The notes beneath the pieces are model-generated. The model was not told the DNA's origin. It saw only the letters and a list, made by a program, of their open reading frames with translations, and did no database searches. From NCBI RefSeq assembly GCF_000828475.1, contig NZ_AP014648.1:310001-374000 (forward strand): DNA of 64,000 bases. The letters run 5' to 3'. The position numbers and the translations under genes are program-made. The stretch's first letter is position 1; each line of letters starts with the position of its first letter. This document shows, piece after piece, positions 46,485 to 56,565 of this stretch. This stretch comes from Methyloceanibacter caenitepidi. Its GTDB lineage: Bacteria; Pseudomonadota; Alphaproteobacteria; Rhizobiales; Methyloligellaceae.

Positions 46485-48995
46485 TTAGTAGGGGGAAGCG
46501 CCGTCGTCGTTGCCGACGAGGATTTCGCGCTTGCCGGCATGATTGGCCGGGCCGATCAGGCCCTCTTTCTCCATCCGCTCGATCAGGGTGGCGGCGCGAT
46601 TGTAGCCGATGCCCAAGCGGCGCTGGATGTAGCTGGTCGAAACCTTCTTGTCGCGAAGCACCACGGCCACGGCCTGATCGTACAGGTCGTTGCTGCCGTC
46701 GCCATATTCCGGCGTGCCGCCGTCCTCGTCGTCGCCGGACTCGTCGTCTTCGGTGATCGCATCGAGATAGGCAGGCACGCCCTGCTTCTTCAGATGACGG
46801 ACGACCTTCTCCACCTCGTCGTCGGACACGAACGGGCCATGCACGCGAATGATGCGCCCGCCACCAGCCATGTAGAGCATGTCGCCCTGGCCCAGCAGTT
46901 GCTCGGCGCCCTGCTCGCCCAGGATCGTGCGGCTGTCGATCTTGGAGGTGACCATGAAACTGATGCGCGTCGGGAAGTTCGCCTTGATGGTGCCGGTGAT
47001 GACGTCGACGCTCGGCCGCTGCGTCGCGGTGATGAGATGAATGCCGGCCGCGCGGGCCATCTGCGCCAGGCGCTGGACCGCGGCCTCGATGTCCTTGCCG
47101 GCGACCATCATGAGGTCGGCCATCTCGTCGACAATGACGACGATGTACGGCATCGCCTCGTAGTCCATCTCTTCCTGCTCGTAGATGGCTTGTCCGGTTT
47201 CGCGATCGAATCCGGTCTGGACTGTGCGGGTCAGGGTTTCGCCCTTCGCCTCGGCCTGCGCGATGCGGGCGTTGTAGCCCTTGATGTCGCGCACACCGAG
47301 CTTGGACATGCGCTTGTAACGCTCCTCCATCTCGCGAACCGTCCACTTCAAGGCGACGACGGCCTTTTTCGGATCGGTGACGACGGGCGCGAGGAGATGT
47401 GGAATGCCGTCATAGACCGACAATTCCAGCATCTTCGGGTCGATCATGATGAATTTGCACTGCTCTGGCGACATTCGGTAGAGCAGCGACAGGATCATCG
47501 TGTTGATGCCGACGGACTTGCCCGAGCCGGTGGTGCCCGCGATGAGCAGATGCGGCATCCGCGACAGGTCGGCCACCATGGGCTCGCCGCCGATGGTCTT
47601 GCCGAGCGACAAGGCCAGCCGCGCATCGGTCTGCTGGAAGTCGGGCGATTCGAACAGTTCACGGAGCATCACCATTTCGCGCCGCTCGTTCGGCAACTCG
47701 ATGCCGATGGCATTGCGTCCCGGAACGACGGCGACGCGGGCGGCGATGGCGCTCATGGACCGGGCGATGTCGTCGGCGAGGCCGATGACGCGGGAGGATT
47801 TCGTGCCCGGCGCCGGCTCCAGCTCGTAGAGCGTGACCACGGGACCCGGGCGCACATTGGTGATCTCGCCCTTCACGCCGAAGTCCTGAAGCACACCTTC
47901 GAGTTCGCGCGCATTTTCCTGCAAGGTCTCGTCGCTGATGCCGGCGCCACGCGCCACGCGCGGCTTCGCCTGCAGCAGCCTCACGGACGGCGGGTCGAAC
48001 GGTGCGCCGCTCGGGCGGGCCGCGACTCGCGTTTGCTTGCGGACAGGTTTGTTTTGCGGCTCCTCGGTGCGCGTGATGCGGTATCCGGGTGCGGCAGGAC
48101 CGTCCTCGTCGCCGTACGTATCGTCGCCATAGCGAGTGTCGACGAGCGGCGCCGGGCCGAAGGACGGCTCGATGCGGCCATCGTCATAGGCGAGCAGCCT
48201 CTGCTCCTCCTCCGGGTCTTCCCAGGGCTGGACATCGGGCTCCAGGTCCTCGTCGGCCTCGTAGTCGTCGTCACTGACGGCCGCCGTGGCGCTCGGCTTG
48301 CGGCGGAACAGGCGCCGTACGCGCGCGAAGCTGTCGATCATGACGTGCATGGCGGCGCCGAGCCAGGCGTTGGCCCATTCCTCGGCCGCGCTCTGCCGCG
48401 GGGCCCACAGGCCGACCAGCTTCGAGACACTGGTGCCGCTAGCGAAGAACAGGAGCGCGAATCCTGCGATCATGAACACAAGACCGGCGACAAAGGACAC
48501 GGCCGCTTCGGGCAGGAACGGCCCGATGACATGGGCGCCGGCCATGATGAAGTCCCCGAGGATGCCACCGAGCCCGTTGGGGAGGGGCCAGCTCTTCGGC
48601 TGTGGCAGTCCGGCGAAGGCGGCGGCCAGCAGGAGGCCGGCGAAGGGCCAAGCCAAGAGGCGGTACTTGATCTTGCCGGGGACCGTATCGGCCACCAGGT
48701 GCCAGCCCCAGGCCGCCAGAGGCAGGAACATGAAGATCGCCGCGAGCCCCAAGGATTGAATGCCGAGGTCGGCGATCACGGCGCCCCAGTCACCCAGCAG
48801 ATTGCGTGGGACGACGGGCGTTGCGTTGTTGAGGCTGGGATCGTGAACGGACCAGGTCGCCAGCGCCAGCCACACGGCGCAGGCGCCCGCGATCAGGACG
48901 AATCCGTAGGTGCCGAACATCAGGCGCCGCAGGCCGTGCGCTACAGCGCTTGGAAGGAGGCGTCGCTTCGGTTCTGATCTGCCTGTCGCTGCCAT
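46485..48995 (-). CDS. ftsK: DNA translocase FtsK
   Basis: Septum-located DNA pump that resolves chromosome dimers and clears the division plane. About 836 residues: four transmembrane helices in the first 190, an acidic linker (about 200-330), and the RecA-like motor with IAGTTGSGKSVGINTMI (Walker A) and YIVVIVDEMADLMM (Walker B). The C-terminal gamma domain (DLYDQAVAVVLRDKKVSTSYIQRRL) would read KOPS sequences. ATG at 48995 is chosen from the family N-terminus. Confidence 0.95.
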   Translation of the reverse strand: MAATGRSEPKRRLLPSAVAHGLRRLMFGTYGFVLIAGACAVWLALATWSVHDPSLNNATPVVPRNLLGDWGAVIADLGIQSLGLAAIFMFLPLAAWGWHLVADTVPGKIKYRLLAWPFAGLLLAAAFAGLPQPKSWPLPNGLGGILGDFIMAGAHVIGPFLPEAAVSFVAGLVFMIAGFALLFFASGTSVSKLVGLWAPRQSAAEEWANAWLGAAMHVMIDSFARVRRLFRRKPSATAAVSDDDYEADEDLEPDVQPWEDPEEEQRLLAYDDGRIEPSFGPAPLVDTRYGDDTYGDEDGPAAPGYRITRTEEPQNKPVRKQTRVAARPSGAPFDPPSVRLLQAKPRVARGAGISDETLQENARELEGVLQDFGVKGEITNVRPGPVVTLYELEPAPGTKSSRVIGLADDIARSMSAIAARVAVVPGRNAIGIELPNERREMVMLRELFESPDFQQTDARLALSLGKTIGGEPMVADLSRMPHLLIAGTTGSGKSVGINTMILSLLYRMSPEQCKFIMIDPKMLELSVYDGIPHLLAPVVTDPKKAVVALKWTVREMEERYKRMSKLGVRDIKGYNARIAQAEAKGETLTRTVQTGFDRETGQAIYEQEEMDYEAMPYIVVIVDEMADLMMVAGKDIEAAVQRLAQMARAAGIHLITATQRPSVDVITGTIKANFPTRISFMVTSKIDSRTILGEQGAEQLLGQGDMLYMAGGGRIIRVHGPFVSDDEVEKVVRHLKKQGVPAYLDAITEDDESGDDEDGGTPEYGDGSNDLYDQAVAVVLRDKKVSTSYIQRRLGIGYNRAATLIERMEKEGLIGPANHAGKREILVGNDDGASPY

Positions 48996-49015
48996 CCCTC
49001 TCGCCCGCTGCCCCT

Positions 49016-50230
49016 CTAACCCAATGTGGCGACGATCCGCGCAAGGCCGTCGCGCGTAGTCTCCGCGTCGTGCACGAGCGCAAGGCGGACGTAGTCCCGG
49101 CCCTGATCGGCCTGGCCGTCTTGCGACTTCGTGAGATAGGTCCCGGGGAGAACTTTGACGCCACATCCTTTCCAAAGGGTTTTCGCGGCCTTCTCGCCAC
49201 CCCCGAAATCGGCCAGATTCAGCCAAAGAAAAAAGCCGCCCTCCGGCCGGGCATAGCCGTATCGGCCCTGAAGGATGGCCTCTGCAGCCTCGAAATTGGC
49301 GCGGTAGAAGGCGCGTGCCTGCTCCACATGGGTCTCATCGGCCCACGCGGCTGCGGAAACGTATTGGATCGGCAGGGGAACCTGCGGACAGGCGACGTTC
49401 CGGAATCGCTCGAAAGCCGCCAGAAACGCCGAGTCGCCCGCGACAAATCCCGACCGCAGGCCGGGAAGCCCGGAGCGCTTTGAGAGGGACTGGAAGGAAA
49501 CAACGTTGGCGAGGCTGCCCGTGGCTGCTTGCGCCACCTCCAAGGCCCCGGCAGGCGACTTCTCGGTGTAGATCTCCGAATAGCATTCGTCGGCGCAGAG
49601 CAGGAAATCGTGGGTGCGGGCGAGGCGAATCGCCTTCTCGAGATAGTCGCGGGACGCCACCGCGCCTTCGGGGTTCGAGGGCGAGCACAGATACAGCGCC
49701 ACCGTCCGCCGGAGGAGCCCCACGTCCACCTTGTCGAGATCGGGCAGAAACCCCGTCTCGGCGCCGGATCTCAGAAAGATCGGCTCGGCGCCCGCAACTG
49801 CGGAGGCAGCCGCATAGACCTGATAGAAGGGGTTCGGAATGAGGACCGCCGGGTCTGCAACCTCCGGCTTTCGCGCTAAGGCCGGGAAAATTGCAGAGAA
49901 GAGTCCCTCGCGCGAACCGTTGAGCGGCAGCACATGCCGTTCCGGGTCCACCACGCCGTCGAGCGCGGGGTAACGGCGCGCGAGCCAGCTTGAGATGGCG
50001 TGCCGCAGTTCAGGTATGCCGCGAATGGGCGGGTATTTTCCGAACGACGCGATGTGCTCGTCCAGCACGGGCTGCACGAAAGAGGGCAGCGCCGTGTGAG
50101 GTTCTCCCAGCGAGAACAGAATCGGATCGGCCCCGGGAGGTATGCCCTCCAGCAGCGCGTTCAGGCGCGCAAAGGGCGAGCGGATCAGAACGTCGAGAGC
50201 GGTTTCAGAGAAAGCTTCAGTGTTGGACAT
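49016..50230 (-). CDS. class I/II PLP aminotransferase, DapC-like
   Basis: 404-residue fold-type I aminotransferase. The PLP lysine is in SFQSLSKRSGLPGLRSGFVAG; CSPSNPEGAV and LCADECYSEIY hold the PLP-pyridine contacts; the first part has FSLGEPHTALP. This resembles succinyldiaminopimelate aminotransferases of alphaproteobacteria; substrate not proven. ATG at 50230. It is 20 bases upstream of ftsK and cotranscribed with it. Confidence 0.85.
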   Translation of the reverse strand: MSNTEAFSETALDVLIRSPFARLNALLEGIPPGADPILFSLGEPHTALPSFVQPVLDEHIASFGKYPPIRGIPELRHAISSWLARRYPALDGVVDPERHVLPLNGSREGLFSAIFPALARKPEVADPAVLIPNPFYQVYAAASAVAGAEPIFLRSGAETGFLPDLDKVDVGLLRRTVALYLCSPSNPEGAVASRDYLEKAIRLARTHDFLLCADECYSEIYTEKSPAGALEVAQAATGSLANVVSFQSLSKRSGLPGLRSGFVAGDSAFLAAFERFRNVACPQVPLPIQYVSAAAWADETHVEQARAFYRANFEAAEAILQGRYGYARPEGGFFLWLNLADFGGGEKAAKTLWKGCGVKVLPGTYLTKSQDGQADQGRDYVRLALVHDAETTRDGLARIVATLG

Positions 50231-50317
50231 CGTGCGCCTGCGTGTAGGCCAAGTCGCGGCCCGCAGCAACGGCGCGCTTCGCGGCACTGGCTCGCGCCGA
50301 CGCTTGGCGCCTCGACA

Positions 50318-50352
50318 TAAAGAGACCCCGGCGTCGAAGTGACGCCGGGGTC
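50318..50352 (-). terminator. terminator after amtB
   Basis: Perfect 12-base inverted repeat GACCCCGGCGTC (50324-50335) and GACGCCGGGGTC (50341-50352), five-base loop. On the minus strand it is followed by TCTTTATG, a weak T-run. It separates amtB from the aminotransferase gene. Confidence 0.75.
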
Positions 50353-50436
50353 CGAGGTGGAGCTAGCTGTCAAGGGAGGAGGAGACCTAGCTCGAATTCT
50401 CCAATCTTCTTGTCCCTCTTTGTTTTGCGCGAAGGC

Positions 50437-51858
50437 TTATTGGACGGTCTCACCGTGAAGGTTGATGTCCAGGCCCTCGATCTCGACCGGCTCGCTGACC
50501 CGGAGACCCACCAGAATGTTGGTGACGATCAGGATCACGAAGGTCGCGATACCGCACCACACGATGGTGGCGACGATGCCCCAAAGCTGGGTCAGCACCT
50601 GGCCGGGGTTCCCCTCGAGCAGGCCGGCCGTACCGCCGATCGCCTCAACGGCGAAGACGCCGGTGAGGATGGCGCCGACGATACCGCCAACGCCGTGGAT
50701 GCCCCAGACGTCGAGCGAGTCGTCATAGCCAAGCGCCTTCTTCACGGCAGTCGACATGAAGAAGCAGATCACGCCGGCGGCAATACCGATCCAGAGTGCG
50801 CCCCAACCATCGACGAAGCCGCAAGCCGGGGTAATGGCCACGAGGCCCGCAACGGCACCGGAGATGATACCGAGTACGGACGGCTTCTTGTGGACGAGCC
50901 ATTCGACGAACATCCACGCAAGAGCCGCAGCTGCCGTGGCGACCTGCGTCGCGAGCATGGCCATGCCGGCGCCGCCATTGGCACCGAGAGCCGAACCGGC
51001 GTTGAAGCCGAACCAGCCAACCCACAGCAGAGAAGCACCGATCACGCTGAGCACCAGATTATGCGGTGCCATGTTCTCGTTCGGGTAGCCCACGCGCTTG
51101 CCGAGGAAGATACACGCCACGAGAGCGGCAACACCGGCATTGATGTGAACGACCGTACCGCCAGCGAAGTCGAGAACGCCATCTTCCGAAAGGAAGCCGC
51201 CGCCCCAGACCCAGTGCCAAACCGGCACATAGACGATGATCAGCCACAGGCACATGAAGATGCACACGGCGGAGAACTTCATGCGGTCCGCAAAAGCACC
51301 CACTATCAGGGCCGGGGTAATGGCCGCGAAGGTGAGTTGGAACATGAAGAACACCGATTCGGGAATCGTGCCGCTCAGCGTGTCCGTGCCGATCCCGGCA
51401 AGGAACATCTTGTCGAAGCCGCCGATATACGCGTTCAGCGAACCGCCGTCGGTTGCCGCCAGCGAGTAGCCGACGATGTACCACAGCAGCGTCATCAAGC
51501 AGACGATCGTAAACACCTGCATGAGAACAGCCAGGACGCCCTTCTTCCGGACGAGACCGCCGTAGAACAGGGCGAGACCGGGGATGGACATCATCAGCAC
51601 GATAGCCGTGGCGACGATCATCCAGGCCGTGTCGCCTGTGTCGAGAGTGGCTTCAGGTTCGGCCTCCTCGCCTGCTTCGGCGAGAGGTTCTTCTGCCGGC
51701 GGCTCTTCAGCCTGGGCTACCTGAAACTCGGTCATCTGGGCACTTTGAGCAGTGGCCGCCTGAGAGGCGCCCTCAGCAAATGCCGAGTCGGCATGGAACA
51801 GCGCTACCAAAAAGAGCGCTGCGACCACGCCGAACATGTATTTGGCAAAGGTCGTCAT
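50437..51858 (-). CDS. amtB: ammonium transporter
   Basis: Inner-membrane ammonium channel of the Amt/Rh family. 473 residues: signal peptide, then an unusual 45-residue acidic Pro/Glu-rich periplasmic stretch, then eleven helices (TAWMIVATAIVLMMSIPGLALFYGG starts helix 1). GGTVVHINAGVAALV carries the first pore His and DVWGIHGVGGIVG the second. ATG at 51858 is chosen; the gene follows glnK by 17 bases, the classical glnK-amtB pair. Confidence 0.95.
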   Translation of the reverse strand: MTTFAKYMFGVVAALFLVALFHADSAFAEGASQAATAQSAQMTEFQVAQAEEPPAEEPLAEAGEEAEPEATLDTGDTAWMIVATAIVLMMSIPGLALFYGGLVRKKGVLAVLMQVFTIVCLMTLLWYIVGYSLAATDGGSLNAYIGGFDKMFLAGIGTDTLSGTIPESVFFMFQLTFAAITPALIVGAFADRMKFSAVCIFMCLWLIIVYVPVWHWVWGGGFLSEDGVLDFAGGTVVHINAGVAALVACIFLGKRVGYPNENMAPHNLVLSVIGASLLWVGWFGFNAGSALGANGGAGMAMLATQVATAAAALAWMFVEWLVHKKPSVLGIISGAVAGLVAITPACGFVDGWGALWIGIAAGVICFFMSTAVKKALGYDDSLDVWGIHGVGGIVGAILTGVFAVEAIGGTAGLLEGNPGQVLTQLWGIVATIVWCGIATFVILIVTNILVGLRVSEPVEIEGLDINLHGETVQ

Positions 51859-51875
51859 CTTCAACTTTCCCCCAA

Positions 51876-52283
<408 letters not shown>

Positions 52284-52291
52284 TTAACAGA

Positions 52292-52307
52292 GTCAAGCTG
52301 CGTGCCA
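52292..52307 (-). promoter_or_regulatory. possible sigma-54 promoter of glnK-amtB
   Basis: On the minus strand TGGCACG-N4-TTGAC fits the -24/-12 pattern TGGCAC-N5-TTGC except that the -12 has GA instead of GC. A partly NtrC-like TGCAC/GGTGG pair lies upstream at 52396-52410. The start would lie about 70 bases before glnK. Confidence 0.35.
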
Positions 52308-52439
52308 AGTCGGCAAATGTGGCCCCAACTCGTTGGTTTTACGGAAAATTTAGGATGTTCCGCCGTCTGTGCGCATTGCTTGAGCAGCGATATGATGCAC
52401 AAACAGGTGGCAAAAATAGCCCATTGCATAGAAAATAGG

Positions 52440-53306
52440 CTATTTGGACGGCAGGCGTTCGCGCACAAGCCCCTCCTGGGCGGTCGAGGCGACCAGCAGC
52501 CCGTCGCGCGTGTAGAAGGTCCCCCGGCAAAATGCGCGCGCGGCGCCCGAGATCGGGCTGTCTTGAGCGTAGAGCAACCATTCGTCCGCCCGGAACGGCC
52601 GGTGAAACCACAAGGCGTGGTCTAGGCTTGCGAGCATCAGGCTTGGGTCGAAGACGAACCGGCCATGGGCAACCAGGGCCGTATCTAAAAGGGTGAAATC
52701 CGAGGCATAGGCGAGGACGCACTGATGCAAGGCCGGGTCGTCGGCCAAGGAGCCGCTTGCCCGGATCCAGATGTACTGGCCCGGGTCGCGCTTCTGCGGC
52801 GACAAATAACGCGACAGATCAACGGGGCGCATCTCGATCGGACGCTCGGCCTGCCAATAGGCCTTGGCCGGAGGGGGCATGCGATCCATCAGCGTCTCGG
52901 CCAGCGCCTCCTCGCTCGGGACCTCCTCGGGGGGCGGCACGTCGGGCATCGGCATCTGGTGTTCGAGACCCTTTTCTTCCCGCTGAAACGACGCCGACAT
53001 GGAAAAGATCGGGTGGCCGTGCTGGATCGCCACAACATGCCGGGTCGAAAAGCTCTTGCCGTCCCGCAGTCGGTCCACCTCGTAGATGATCGGTACGGCC
53101 GGATCGCCGGCGCGCAAAAAATAGGCATGGAGCGAATGCGCCCCCCGGTCCTCGACGGTCCGCTGGGCGGCGACGAGGGCCTGGCCGATGACCTGGCCGC
53201 CGAACACCCGCTGCCATCCGATCTGCGGGCTGAGGCCCCGGTACAGATTGTGCTCCAGGGGTTCGAGATCGAGGATGGACAGGAGTTGGTCGACGGCAGC
53301 GCTCAT
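52440..53306 (-). CDS. tesB: acyl-CoA thioesterase II
   Basis: Double-hotdog thioesterase. 288 residues. LYRGLSPQIGWQRVFGGQVIGQAL and HSLHAYFLRAGDPAVPIIYEVDRLRDGKSF mark the N-terminal half; the second half has LASLDHALWFHRPFRADEWLLY with the catalytic Asp and ISGAARAFCRGTFYTRDG. ATG at 53306; the longer frame upstream is antisense to the flavoprotein gene. Divergent from that gene. Confidence 0.95.
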   Translation of the reverse strand: MSAAVDQLLSILDLEPLEHNLYRGLSPQIGWQRVFGGQVIGQALVAAQRTVEDRGAHSLHAYFLRAGDPAVPIIYEVDRLRDGKSFSTRHVVAIQHGHPIFSMSASFQREEKGLEHQMPMPDVPPPEEVPSEEALAETLMDRMPPPAKAYWQAERPIEMRPVDLSRYLSPQKRDPGQYIWIRASGSLADDPALHQCVLAYASDFTLLDTALVAHGRFVFDPSLMLASLDHALWFHRPFRADEWLLYAQDSPISGAARAFCRGTFYTRDGLLVASTAQEGLVRERLPSK

Positions 53307-53477
53307 ATGAAAGACCTCGTTCGACGGCGTGGGGTAGGGCGACGCGCCCGGGCCCAAGCCCATAGCAGCTTGATCGCGGGTACGAAAAGCCGCTTGTCCG
53401 CCGCGACGGGTAACACAGCAGCCAGGTGCGGCCTGCAAGATGTGGCGCGGGCGCTCGCGCTCCCCTATAGAAGGCGA

Positions 53478-54725
53478 GTGTCGCAGAGCGCCAAAGGACA
53501 GAGCGGTTTTCGCATCGTCGTTGCCGGCGGAGGTTTCGCCGGTGGCGTCCTCGCCCTGGCGCTGGCACGCCTTGCGCCGAAGACATGCCGCGTGACGCTG
53601 GTCGACGCGGCCCCGCCGGACGCGACCAGAGACCCTGACGGGCGCGGGCTTGCGCTCTCCCCGGCGTCGAAGAATCTCCTCAACGCCGTCGGGCTGTGGT
53701 CGCGCCTTGAACCGGGCGCGCAGTCCATGGACGCGATCGAAATCACGGACAGCCCGCTCAATGCGGCCTTGCGGCCTCATCTTCTGGGTTTTGCGGATGA
53801 ATTGAAGGACGACGGGACGAAGGCCTGGCTCGTCGAGGCCGGGGCGCTGCTCGGGACGATCGCGGACGAGGTTCGCGACGAACCGGGGATCGAGCTGATC
53901 GCGCCGGATACGGTGCAGACCTTCGAAACCGACGGGTTCGGCGCCACCATACATCTGGCGAGCGGGCGAAACTTGCGGGCGGCGCTGCTGGTTGCCGCGG
54001 ACGGAAAGAAGTCGAAGCTTCGCGATCTCGCCGGCATCAAGTGTATCGGCTGGTCCTACGCGCAGATGGGGATCGTGGCGACGATCGCCCATGAGCGGCC
54101 GCACAACGGCCGCGCGATCCAGCATTTCCTTCCCTCGGGGCCCTTTGCCATTCTGCCGCTCAAGGGCAACCGCTCCTCGATCGTCTGGACGGAGGAGGCC
54201 GGCCTCGCGAAGACATTGGTCGAAGGCGACCCGGACATTTTCTTGGCCGAGCTGAGCCGCCGCTTCGGCCACCGCTTGGGCGCTATTTCTCTTGAAGGAT
54301 CCCCACGTGCCTTTCCGCTCTCGTTCCAGATGGCGCGGGCGTTCGTCGGGGAGCGCCTGGCGTTGGTGGGCGATGCGGCGCATGTGGTGCACCCGCTGGC
54401 CGGGCAGGGACTCAATATCGGGCTGCGCGACGTCGCGGCGCTCGTCGAAGCCATCACCGACAGCGCGCGCGTGGGACTCGATATCGGGTCGGCGACGGCG
54501 CTTGCGCGCTATCAGCGCTGGCGGCGCTTCGATAGCGCGTTCTCAGGCGCCGCGATGGACGGCATGAACCGGCTGTTCTCGAACGACAGCGCGCCCTTGC
54601 GGGCGATCCGCGATCTCGGCATGGGGCTCGTCGATCGCGCGCCCGGCCTCAAACGCTTTCTCGTCCGCGAGGCCGCGGGCGCGACAGGCGACGTCCCGCG
54701 CCTTCTCCGCGGCAAGGCGCTGTAG
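53478..54725 (+). CDS. UbiH/COQ6-type FAD-dependent hydroxylase
   Basis: 415-residue flavin monooxygenase probably acting on ubiquinone precursors. The FAD loop VVAGGGFAGGVLALALAR, the middle DGKKSKLRDLAGI and the second FAD motif ALVGDAAHVVHPLAGQGLNIGLRD are present. Which ring position is hydroxylated cannot be read from sequence. GTG at 53478 is the likely start; the frame before it is antisense to tesB. gluQRS follows after four bases. Confidence 0.85.
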   Translation: MSQSAKGQSGFRIVVAGGGFAGGVLALALARLAPKTCRVTLVDAAPPDATRDPDGRGLALSPASKNLLNAVGLWSRLEPGAQSMDAIEITDSPLNAALRPHLLGFADELKDDGTKAWLVEAGALLGTIADEVRDEPGIELIAPDTVQTFETDGFGATIHLASGRNLRAALLVAADGKKSKLRDLAGIKCIGWSYAQMGIVATIAHERPHNGRAIQHFLPSGPFAILPLKGNRSSIVWTEEAGLAKTLVEGDPDIFLAELSRRFGHRLGAISLEGSPRAFPLSFQMARAFVGERLALVGDAAHVVHPLAGQGLNIGLRDVAALVEAITDSARVGLDIGSATALARYQRWRRFDSAFSGAAMDGMNRLFSNDSAPLRAIRDLGMGLVDRAPGLKRFLVREAAGATGDVPRLLRGKAL

Positions 54726-54729
54726 TGGC

Positions 54730-55635
54730 ATGGCGATTCAAGCGGCGGCGTCTTCGGGCTTCGTGACGCGCTTTGCGCCGTCGCCGACAGGGCTTTTGCA
54801 TCTAGGGCATGCGTATTCAGCGCTGACGGCCTGGGAGGCCGCGAAAGCCGCGGACGGGCTGTGTCTCCTTCGCATAGAGGACACAGATGCGGGCCGCGTC
54901 CGTCCCGAATACGAGGCCGCGATCTACGACGATTTGTCCTGGCTGGGACTCACTTGGCCGGAGCCCGTGATGCGCCAGTCGGAGCGGCACGCGGCCTATG
55001 CGGATGCGCTCGCCCGCCTCGGCGCGCTCGGGCTGACCTATCCGTGCCGATGCACGCGCGCCGATATCCGGGCCGCGTTTGCCGCGCCGCAGGAAGGCGC
55101 CACGCCGAAGGAAGGCGCCACGCCGGAAAGCGATGCACCGCTGGTCTATCCAGGCACGTGCCGGGGGCGCTCCCTGTCCGACGCAGGGCCCGAGGAAGCG
55201 ATCCGCCTCGATCTCGACCGCGCGCTCCGCCTCGTCCGGGGAGAAAGATTGACCTGGCTCGAAACGGGACCGAGACACGCGGGCGCGCAGGCGCTCCATC
55301 CCGACACCATGCGGGACGAGATCGGCGACGTGGTGCTGGCGCGGAAAGACAGCGGCACGGCGGCCTATCACCTCGCAGTCGTGGTCGATGACGCGGCCCA
55401 AGGTGTGACGCATGTCATCCGCGGAGAGGATCTGCTGGATGCGACGCCGATCCACCGTCTCCTGCAGGCGCTCCTCAAGCTGCCCGTGCCGGTTTGGCAC
55501 CATCATGCGCTGGTCCGCGATGAGAACGGCAAACGCCTCGCCAAACGTGACGATGCGCGCGCGATCCGCGCCTATCGAGACTCGGGAATGACGCCGGCCG
55601 AGGTGCGTGATTTGTGCCGCGCCCAGGCATCGTGA
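54730..55635 (+). CDS. gluQRS: glutamyl-Q tRNA(Asp) synthetase
   Basis: Attaches glutamate to queuosine of tRNA(Asp). 301 residues; lacks the anticodon-binding domain of GluRS. FAPSPTGLLHLGHAYSAL is the HIGH-type motif; the zinc ligands are in YPCRCTR and YPGTCRG; LAKRDDARAIR replaces KMSKS. The segment between the zinc ligands carries a duplicated EGATP unit. Starts four bases after the flavoprotein gene, so probably in one transcript. Confidence 0.94.
   Translation: MAIQAAASSGFVTRFAPSPTGLLHLGHAYSALTAWEAAKAADGLCLLRIEDTDAGRVRPEYEAAIYDDLSWLGLTWPEPVMRQSERHAAYADALARLGALGLTYPCRCTRADIRAAFAAPQEGATPKEGATPESDAPLVYPGTCRGRSLSDAGPEEAIRLDLDRALRLVRGERLTWLETGPRHAGAQALHPDTMRDEIGDVVLARKDSGTAAYHLAVVVDDAAQGVTHVIRGEDLLDATPIHRLLQALLKLPVPVWHHHALVRDENGKRLAKRDDARAIRAYRDSGMTPAEVRDLCRAQAS
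55091..55125 (+). repeat. 18-base in-frame duplication inside gluQRS
   Basis: AGGAAGGCGCCACGCCG occurs at 55091-55107 and again at 55109-55125, a period of 18 bases. It encodes two EGATP-type units in the zinc-binding insertion and keeps the frame. Confidence 0.8.
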
Positions 55636-55659
55636 AGCCCGGCGCGGCCGTCCTTAGGG

Positions 55660-55872
55660 CTAGCTCTGGTCGAGCTCCCGCGCCTCTTCCGGCAGCATGA
55701 CGGGAATGCCGTCACGAATGGGGTAGGCCAGCCCGGCCGCGCGGCTGATCAGTTCCTGGCGCTGCGCATCGTAGTCCAACGACGTTTTTGTCAGGGGGCA
55801 GACTAAAATTTCAAGGAGCCGCGGATCGACGCCGCTGCTGTCAGCGTTCTCTGTCTTGCCGGGATCGGTCAT
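55660..55872 (-). CDS. Trm112-family protein
   Basis: 70-residue small protein: [23 protein letters not shown] then [22 protein letters not shown], the Trm112/YcaR pattern. Relatives act as methyltransferase partners or in LPS metabolism. Only one Cys of the usual zinc site is present. It overlaps the upstream LON-domain gene by four bases. Confidence 0.88.
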   Translation of the reverse strand: MTDPGKTENADSSGVDPRLLEILVCPLTKTSLDYDAQRQELISRAAGLAYPIRDGIPVMLPEEARELDQS

Positions 55873-56546
55873 TGCAGCGAAGTCCCTGAGTTGTCATCGC
55901 GTGAGGCCAATTCCATTTCCGCCAGGGCGACCAGGGCCTCGGCCCGCGCCCTGAGGCTTTCCGCTTCGAGGAGCGCCTGCTTCTCCTCGGGCCCGTAGGG
56001 CGACAGGATAGAGAGCGTGTTCACGAGCTGCTCGTTCGCCGCCTCGTTGATCCGCTCCCAGTCCGCGTTCAGGCCGTTGGCCTCCAGGTAGCGCCGAAGC
56101 GTTGCAAGCAGGCGCACGCGATCCACATCCTCCTCGCCGAGATCCGGTATAAAATCGTCTGCATACGCACTAAAATCGGCGGCGAAGAGCCGGAACGGCG
56201 CATCGGAGGAAATCTCTTCCCCGACCTGGAAGCGCGAAACACCCGTGAGAGAAATAACCAGCGGTCCATCGTCGGTCTCGTTGAAGGCGGAAATGCGCCC
56301 CACGCAGCCGACGGAACGGACTGCAAAGGATTTCCCTCTCGGCGACTCCGCTGAGCCCGTGTCGCCGGCAGGCTGCACCACGCCGACGAGGCGTCCATTC
56401 GCCAAGGCATGATCGACGAGCGCAAGGTAGCGCGGCTCGAACACGTTCAGCGTCAGCGAGGCGCGCGGAAGCAGGATCGCGCCGCGCAAAGGAAACACGG
56501 GCAGAACCGAAGGGAGATCGCCGGGACTGTCGTAGACGGTTGTCAT
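55869..56546 (-). CDS. LON substrate-binding (N-terminal) domain protein
   Basis: 225 residues that cover only the N-terminal substrate-binding domain of Lon, without ATPase or protease: [34 protein letters not shown] is typical. Stand-alone versions are common in alphaproteobacteria; exact role unknown. Followed by Trm112 with an ATGA overlap and preceded by the CnoX-like gene (19 bases). Confidence 0.9.
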   Translation of the reverse strand: MTTVYDSPGDLPSVLPVFPLRGAILLPRASLTLNVFEPRYLALVDHALANGRLVGVVQPAGDTGSAESPRGKSFAVRSVGCVGRISAFNETDDGPLVISLTGVSRFQVGEEISSDAPFRLFAADFSAYADDFIPDLGEEDVDRVRLLATLRRYLEANGLNADWERINEAANEQLVNTLSILSPYGPEEKQALLEAESLRARAEALVALAEMELASRDDNSGTSLQ

Positions 56547-56565
56547 GGACGCTCCTCAGGCCTCG

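Noticed and set aside
45720..48977. 1085-codon plus-strand open frame
   Set aside because: It is the complement of ftsK/lolA; composition is His/Arg/Gly-rich without domains, while ftsK on the other strand has all motifs. High GC makes such antisense frames common.
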